NCBI GenBank assembly: GCA_036940085.1
Contig: JALLBK010000609.1
Span: 1-10,120 of the forward strand
Length of the DNA stretch: 10,120 nucleotides
DNA from: Discostella pseudostelligera
Taxonomy: Eukaryota > Bacillariophyta > Thalassiosirophyceae > Thalassiosirales > Thalassiosiraceae
Direction: 5' to 3'
The translations under genes and the position numbers were made by a program. The notes below the pieces were generated by a model. The model made no database searches and was not told the origin of the DNA. It worked only from the letters and a program-made list of their open reading frames with translations. Shown piece after piece: positions 5,439 to 10,120 of this stretch (the stretch's first letter is position 1; each line of letters begins with the position of its first letter).

Positions 5439-7272
5439 CGACGACGACGCCGCATCCCTTGTTGAAAGCAGTCTCTTCTATTCGTGCATGAGTACTGCAA
5501 GCGCAATCGCGAATGCAGCTGATTGCGATCATGAACACGACGAAGCGAATTGTCAGGATGATGATGTTCGTGTTGTCTGCGACGGCCATGGCGATGGTGC
5601 AATCCCATGCAATAATGGCGAAGTGGGGAGAGTAGAATCATCAATTGATATGCCATCTTCATCAGATTCATCACATCCCGAAAATATAGATAATGATAGC
5701 ACTGTAAGGAAACCACCCAGCGACTCGTCATGGAGCATACCGTCAGAAGGGGAGCGTCCCAAAGTGCGCTCGATAACATTCAATAGAGATCGAACGTGTC
5801 TGATCATCTGCACTTCCATTGGAGTTCGAGTTAGAACATTAGAATCACTTCAATTATCACTTCAGAACTTGACTGACGACAGTGAACTCAACAACAAAAA
5901 TGACAACCAAAGAAGTGGTAGCAGTTCCACTTGGGTGCATGATGTGTCATTACCACCCGACGGAGCCACCTACGCTCAATTACTACACAGTGCATCGTTA
6001 CTAGCCGTGATAAAACCATCCTCACCTCGTTGTTGCTACCTGTACAATGTAAATAATGCATCTTCTCCACTATCGGTATTACCACTCTCGGCGGCAATCA
6101 AACGTGTGGAGTTACAACGGAATGTGTTGGCGGCAATGACGGTGGATTTACGATTGCATGTATTTCATTTAACTGACGATGGTAGCAACATAGGTGTCGA
6201 TAGAAGTAGTGCTGTCATAGAAGAGAAAAAGCTTCGACCTACATTGATTACGACATTGAATATTATGCATCCCTCGGACTCACCCAGGAGTGTCACCCGC
6301 GGGATAGATGGTTTCAATGCCGGTTCCTACTTTGATTTATCTCCTAGTGAAGAGGAGCCATATCTGATTTGTAAGAGTTTTAATGGGTCCCCTGGTACAA
6401 TTCGAGTGTATGATCCAAACATTGTCCATACAGTTTCTGTGCCTAGCGGTAATGCCAGTGTCGGAAGTGCGGGTGCCAGGTCGACTGAAAGCGCATGGGA
6501 TAACGATTCTGTCTCCGCAACTACGAAGATCAGGCGAAGGATTCATTTTATTACTAGCATCGATGCACACGATCATTCGGTGAATCGAATGCTTATCGGA
6601 GGGGGTGGTGGAAAGGCACAACCTTTGTATTTGGCCACCACCTCTGCTCATGGAACGCGAATACGAGTGTTTGACTTACCGAATGGAGAGAATCTATGGG
6701 AGTGGCATCGAGGATCAAAGGCATGTCAATTTTACTCTCTCTCGTGGAATGGAACTGCGGATCGCTTGGCGGCATATGGGAGTAGTGGCACAATCCACTT
6801 GTTTGAATGGCAGAAAGAGAAACGACTTGTCGTGGCTGATCATGATGACGTTGACGAAGGAAGCAGAGACTTTGACCACGTGATTGACACAATGGCAGGG
6901 CGACCGCGTTCCGTTCTTGATGATAAATCTTTGACATCAGCAGATTCAAAGCCATTTTTCCGTCGGATTGCGTCCTCCATCAAGCGGCACACCTCGGGTC
7001 GGAACAATCCTTCATCGCAAGTCAAAAATCGATCCTTCGCGAAACTGAAATACAAACCATCGTCGGCGAGTTCGAATACAAATGCAGCTAAAACGCAGGC
7101 TCTTGTTCTTTCATTGATTAATAGAAATCATGACGGAGATAGGATAGAGGGACCTGCAGCCATGGAGGATACTCTAATTGTGTGTACCTTTGACGGTGAA
7201 TTGCGACGCTACTTGGTAAAGAACAACTCTATGGAGCTGACACAGGTGGAAGATGTGTTGTCACGAGTCTAA
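5389..7272 (+). CDS. ATG18: PROPPIN family WD-repeat protein (Atg18/WIPI-like), autophagy
   Basis: A single exon of 627 residues. PROPPINs are seven-bladed beta-propellers that bind PI3P and PI(3,5)P2 on autophagosomal, endosomal and vacuolar membranes. Residues 1..124 form an acidic, Ser/Asp-rich extension not usual in the family. The propeller starts at VRSITFNRDRTCLIICTS (126..143). The hallmark region is LATTSAHGTRIRVFDLPNG (415..433), then WHRG (439..442), then FYSLSWNGTADRLAAYGSSG (448..467) and TIHLF. The usual lipid-binding motif FRRG/LRRG has His440 in place of the first Arg. A basic stretch, KPFFRRIASSIKRH (521..534) then SFAKLKYKP (549..557), corresponds to the blade-6 membrane-inserting loop. 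The last strand is DTLIVCTFDGELRRYL. The ATG at 5389 has good context (ACCATGG). At about 350 to 450 residues typical family members are shorter; the excess is the N-terminus plus Ser/Asp-rich loops. Atg18 and Hsv2-type roles cannot be separated here. Confidence 0.88.
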   Translation: MADHGPYATAAEWSEGNDDDAASLVESSLFYSCMSTASAIANAADCDHEHDEANCQDDDVRVVCDGHGDGAIPCNNGEVGRVESSIDMPSSSDSSHPENIDNDSTVRKPPSDSSWSIPSEGERPKVRSITFNRDRTCLIICTSIGVRVRTLESLQLSLQNLTDDSELNNKNDNQRSGSSSTWVHDVSLPPDGATYAQLLHSASLLAVIKPSSPRCCYLYNVNNASSPLSVLPLSAAIKRVELQRNVLAAMTVDLRLHVFHLTDDGSNIGVDRSSAVIEEKKLRPTLITTLNIMHPSDSPRSVTRGIDGFNAGSYFDLSPSEEEPYLICKSFNGSPGTIRVYDPNIVHTVSVPSGNASVGSAGARSTESAWDNDSVSATTKIRRRIHFITSIDAHDHSVNRMLIGGGGGKAQPLYLATTSAHGTRIRVFDLPNGENLWEWHRGSKACQFYSLSWNGTADRLAAYGSSGTIHLFEWQKEKRLVVADHDDVDEGSRDFDHVIDTMAGRPRSVLDDKSLTSADSKPFFRRIASSIKRHTSGRNNPSSQVKNRSFAKLKYKPSSASSNTNAAKTQALVLSLINRNHDGDRIEGPAAMEDTLIVCTFDGELRRYLVKNNSMELTQVEDVLSRV

Positions 7273-7346
7273 GAGTGAACATCTACACTGAGGAAAACTA
7301 CGTATAGACTTTAATTTGCATATATTGTTCTTATATCGATTTCTAT

Positions 7347-9845
7347 TCATTCATCCTCTTCGTTTTCACAATCGCTTCTCGGTGATCGAGACACATCCAC
7401 AGTGTAAATCAAATTCTTTCTATCGACTGTCTTCAGTTTCATCAAAGCAAAAGGCCCAACTTTCCTTCTGTTTGTTCCTCCGTCTGCGTCCTCCATCCAT
7501 GCCTCGCCACTACAATACAGTAATCCTTCGCCGCTCTTCGTCTCTGACCTTGACTGCACATCCTCAATATTTTGCAGCATACCATCCAACAAACCTCCAC
7601 TTGACATTATCCATCCATCTTGAGCCGACGATGAGGCTTCAGCAGTTCCTGGCATTAGCAGACGGGTCACCTCGCCCTCCATTATCAATGCGCGCTCTTT
7701 CTCCGGTGGCACCAATAATCGAATTCTAAGCCGCGTCTGAGTCACGGGTGTATTCGTCGATGATGATTGATCACTTGATTCGCTACTGACAGACTTCCGA
7801 ATCGCTTGAAACATTTTCCATCCTCCCCCGGCTGCTTTATGTTGATATTGTGCATCCAGGATTGGACCACCCATAACTTGTCCATCGACTCGTAATATAA
7901 AGTTGTCCGACGATTTTGACTCCGTATCGGCGAATGCTGCATTATCAGTTCCCAACGGTGACGATACTACACGCCAAGCGCCTACAAGATGGGCGTCGGA
8001 TGGAAATGGTGGAAGCGGTTCGTCGATCGTGGGCGGAGTACCATCCAGAGTGAGTGCAGTATTTTGGCCTTGAGCAGTTACCTGGGATTGCCCTCTCCAC
8101 AAGCGCTGAAAGACAGGATTATCCTCAAAATTCGGAAGCTCTCGACGTGGTTTGGTGGCTGCTGGCTGAGGTTGGGGCTGATAAGAAAATGTGGAATCGC
8201 TTTGTAGTTGCCTATCCTCGGCTTTCAAGTCTTCAATACGCTCTGGACTGGAGTTGACGCTGCTCTCACTCTCAAGGGCAGAATATGCTGCATCACCAAC
8301 GACTGTCACCGATCCTGTTTCTATGCCAACATTGAATTGGGTAAGTGAATCCTCGTCTGAACTCAGAGTCTGATCGTCCATCTCTTCCAGCCAACGAGCC
8401 TTGCCCTCTTCCCACTCTCTTTCTGCACGTGATTCAGCCTCGCCCAAACGTTCCATTGCTTTTGCCTTTTCTCGTCTCTCGCGTGCCATAATATTCGCGT
8501 CTCCGACGGGTAATTCCATGCTATTGCCTGTCAATTCATTGTCGCCTATTGCTGAACTAACATCGCCACTCCAACGTTTTGATGATCCGCCAGAGGATGT
8601 TGGAACATAAAAACTAGTCTCGGACTCTCCACCACTAGGAACCATACGCCGATAAATTGCTACCGATTGCATTCTCACTCCTGGTGGGGAAAGGATATCT
8701 TCTCCTCCCCATGCCTCATACCAAAATAATGGTGAAATGCCATCAAATCCCATGTCGATGCGAGATGGTGCATTCTCGTCGTCATCATCATCGGCGCTAT
8801 TCCGCTTGTCAGTATCATATTGCAGACTCTGATAGAAGTCAGGTGGGAGACGTACAAAAGGAACGCGCGGCCTCCATTTTCGTTGTCTTTGCTTGACAGC
8901 AGCAATCATGGGATCGTCGTACTCAATCTCTTCTCCCTGAGGTTCATCTAATGGCCAACAAGTCCGAAGACCATACTTGCTTTCCAGCTCATGTTGTATT
9001 TTGTAAACTAACTTTTCGAGTATCTCCGATCCACTTGGACCCTTTGCTTTTGTTGATGTTGTTGCATCTGCCCAATCATCTACGATGTACACTTCGTCCT
9101 CATCTTCTTCATCGTAGTAGGCATCGATTCGCTTCTTCGACTTCTTTTCGCACTTAACATTCACATCATTACCAACAACATAAAGCACAGAATTGCCATC
9201 TCCCTGAAGTTCTAGACCTCGAAAAGGGAGAAGAATTGGCTCCGCCATCTTTATCATGGGTGCAGCTGATGATGCTGATTCGGAAGATGATGATTGATTT
9301 GTGTCGGTGTCCCCATACACCACCTCTCGAATTGCATTATGCACAACTTGTTCCAATATAGTGTCTACACTACTACTCCCCCCACCGCCTACAAATCCAC
9401 TACTGCCTTGCAACGAACTTCCATCCACATAAAGCAAGGGCATTCGCAATAATGCCGGCATGACACATGCCCGTATCAATCTTGGGCAATCTCTAACTAA
9501 TGATGTTTGTATTGCATGCAATGCAGAGTGAAGCTCGGATGCATCCTGGAGTGGTATAGCAATTTGATGAGAATATTGGGAATAGGGATCTCGATCGACG
9601 GCTGCCGAACCATTACCGAGGAGAGAATTTATCAAGGAATCATCATTGCTCATACTATGGGATGATTGCGTTCGTTGTCGGTGACATGACGGTGTTGGCA
9701 ATGATGACCTCGATATCTGCGCCGACGGAAGAGGTGGAAACGACGATGGCGGCGAGAATGAATGCACAGCATGGTGTGAACATGGAATAGCAGTGGCTAG
9801 CGCCAAAGTGAACAATATGAAGTTGTTCGTCGCGCTGATGGTCAT
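7347..9845 (-). CDS. Uncharacterised protein, probably plastid-targeted, 832 residues
   Basis: A single exon; the ATG at 9845 is the first in frame after a TGA and has context ACCATGA. Residues 5..28 are a hydrophobic signal peptide (FILFTLALATAIP), followed by HSFSPP with Phe30 at the likely +1 cleavage position and a Ser/Pro/Arg-rich stretch to about 65, the bipartite pattern for plastid import in diatoms. Residues about 90..340 alternate strands and helices: HQIAIPLQDASELHSALHAI, MPALLRMPLLYVDGSS, FRGLELQGDGNSVLYVVG, SEILEKLVYKIQHELESKYGL and WRPRVPFVRLPP. This order recalls 2H phosphoesterases (AKAP7 type), but neither HxT motif is present. After FWYEAWGGEDIL (374..385) comes a charged helix (453..490, RERREKAKAMERLGEAE). 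Residues about 618..815 are beta-rich: LVGAWRVVSSP, ILRVDGQVMGGPILD, GGGWKMFQAIR, LRIRLLVPPEKERALIMEG, VGPFALMKL. This suggests a lipocalin-like barrel. No function can be named. The gene is convergent with the PROPPIN, 74 bp apart. Confidence 0.85.
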   Translation of the reverse strand: MTISATNNFILFTLALATAIPCSHHAVHSFSPPSSFPPLPSAQISRSSLPTPSCHRQRTQSSHSMSNDDSLINSLLGNGSAAVDRDPYSQYSHQIAIPLQDASELHSALHAIQTSLVRDCPRLIRACVMPALLRMPLLYVDGSSLQGSSGFVGGGGSSSVDTILEQVVHNAIREVVYGDTDTNQSSSSESASSAAPMIKMAEPILLPFRGLELQGDGNSVLYVVGNDVNVKCEKKSKKRIDAYYDEEDEDEVYIVDDWADATTSTKAKGPSGSEILEKLVYKIQHELESKYGLRTCWPLDEPQGEEIEYDDPMIAAVKQRQRKWRPRVPFVRLPPDFYQSLQYDTDKRNSADDDDDENAPSRIDMGFDGISPLFWYEAWGGEDILSPPGVRMQSVAIYRRMVPSGGESETSFYVPTSSGGSSKRWSGDVSSAIGDNELTGNSMELPVGDANIMARERREKAKAMERLGEAESRAEREWEEGKARWLEEMDDQTLSSDEDSLTQFNVGIETGSVTVVGDAAYSALESESSVNSSPERIEDLKAEDRQLQSDSTFSYQPQPQPAATKPRRELPNFEDNPVFQRLWRGQSQVTAQGQNTALTLDGTPPTIDEPLPPFPSDAHLVGAWRVVSSPLGTDNAAFADTESKSSDNFILRVDGQVMGGPILDAQYQHKAAGGGWKMFQAIRKSVSSESSDQSSSTNTPVTQTRLRIRLLVPPEKERALIMEGEVTRLLMPGTAEASSSAQDGWIMSSGGLLDGMLQNIEDVQSRSETKSGEGLLYCSGEAWMEDADGGTNRRKVGPFALMKLKTVDRKNLIYTVDVSRSPRSDCENEEDE

Positions 9846-9947
9846 GGTGTAGTAGTGGTCAATGGTTCATGATTTCATGGTCGATGCTGATTGTTGATTG
9901 GGGTGAGTGGATGGTGTCTGTGGATGGACGGAATTGAGTGGTCATGG

Positions 9948-9969
9948 TGGCGGGATCTTCTTCCCGCCA
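9948..9969. promoter_or_regulatory. Perfect inverted repeat of an E2F-like box
   Basis: TGGCGGGA (9948..9955) and TCCCGCCA (9962..9969) are perfect inverted arms around TCTTCT. Each arm fits an E2F/DP-type box. The repeat is about 100 bp upstream of the start codon at 9845. It may bind a dimer or two complexes; a hairpin function is also possible but less likely in a promoter. Confidence 0.55.
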
Positions 9970-9997
9970 TTTCCGTCACAAAAATCTTCGCCATATC

Positions 9998-10038
9998 TTT
10001 TCCCGCCATTTCCTCCTAACCTCGCTCCCGCCATTTTC
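9998..10038. promoter_or_regulatory. Two further CCCGCCATTT boxes
   Basis: TTTTCCCGCCATTTCC (9998..10013) and CTCCCGCCATTTTC (10025..10038), same orientation, 27 bp apart by start. With 9961..9974 (TTCCCGCCATTTCC) this makes three copies of an extended box in one direction. The flanking ATTT/ATTTCC is conserved beyond the GC core, so the repeated unit is longer than a bare E2F core. Confidence 0.5.
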
Positions 10039-10095
10039 ACCGCATCCACCTACCTCTCGCCTCTATCTCGCTCTCGCTCACCCGCACCTGCCACG

Positions 10096-10120
10096 ATGGT
10101 TCCCTATGAACGCCTTCTCC
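10096..10120 (+). CDS. Possible start of the next gene (partial)
   Basis: An ATG with fair context (CACGATGG) follows a pyrimidine-rich leader and opens a frame reading MVPYERLL to the window end. Only eight codons are visible, too few to identify anything. The call rests on the promoter-like boxes upstream and on position. Confidence 0.3.

Larger units (their letters stand above)
9846..10095. promoter_or_regulatory. Divergent promoter region with CCCGCCAT boxes
   Basis: Lies upstream of the plastid-targeted protein gene on the minus strand and, probably, of a plus-strand gene at the window edge. It holds one ATGGTGGCGGGA and three CCCGCCATTT boxes, then a pyrimidine-rich run of CTC/CGC (10020..10090), consistent with a 5' leader of a plus-strand transcript. 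No TATA-like box was noticed. Confidence 0.5.

Noticed and set aside
5653..5710. Possible introns in the Ser/Asp-rich parts of the PROPPIN and of the 832-residue protein
   Set aside because: No good donor and acceptor pair was seen that would remove the insertions; low-complexity insertions are common in such proteins, so single-exon models were kept.
7316..7729. 137-codon plus-strand ORF downstream of the PROPPIN
   Set aside because: Antisense to the conserved C-terminal domain of the plastid-targeted protein; composition typical of a shadow frame.
1..10120. Novel defence system, mobile element or viral remnant
   Set aside because: No transposase, integrase, reverse transcriptase, phage-type genes, long terminal or target-site repeats, or CRISPR-like arrays were found; genes are ordinary eukaryotic families plus one unknown.

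Overview
The window looks like nuclear DNA of a eukaryotic alga, most likely a centric diatom. The support is short GT-AG introns of 72 to 96 nt with GTGAGT donors, compact genes with short spacers, proteins full of Ser/Asp/Glu low-complexity insertions, and a protein (9845..7347) whose N-terminus reads as a signal peptide followed by an ASAF-like plastid-targeting site with Phe at +1. The organism is inferred from style, not from a marker gene.

Layout. 1..1396 (+) is the 3' part of a zinc transporter of the cation diffusion facilitator family (CDF/SLC30/ZnT), cut by the window start. 1921..3487 (+) is a complete tandem paralog with the same intron positions. Convergent to it, 5082..3634 (-) is a four-exon FAD-dependent L-2-hydroxyglutarate dehydrogenase-like enzyme. 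Its last two exons were rebuilt here from splice sites and family motifs. A 306-bp divergent promoter with a 7-bp tandem repeat and E2F-like boxes separates it from 5389..7272 (+), a long single-exon PROPPIN (Atg18/WIPI-like, autophagy). 9845..7347 (-) is a single-exon, 832-residue, probably plastid-targeted protein of unknown function, with a possible degenerate 2H-phosphoesterase-like N-terminal region and a beta-rich C-terminal domain. 9846..10120 is a second divergent promoter with the same CCCGCCAT-type boxes. A possible start codon of the next plus-strand gene lies at 10096.

The genes do not form a pathway: zinc storage or export (two copies), repair of a metabolic by-product, autophagy and a plastid protein. 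The points of most interest are the divergence of the two zinc-transporter loops, including a stop-free 72-nt intron in one copy whose equal-length counterpart in the other copy carries a stop, the shared E2F-like boxes in two divergent promoters, a CRE-type cluster ahead of the second transporter, and the unidentified plastid protein. No mobile element, RNA gene, CRISPR array or bacterial-type operon was seen.
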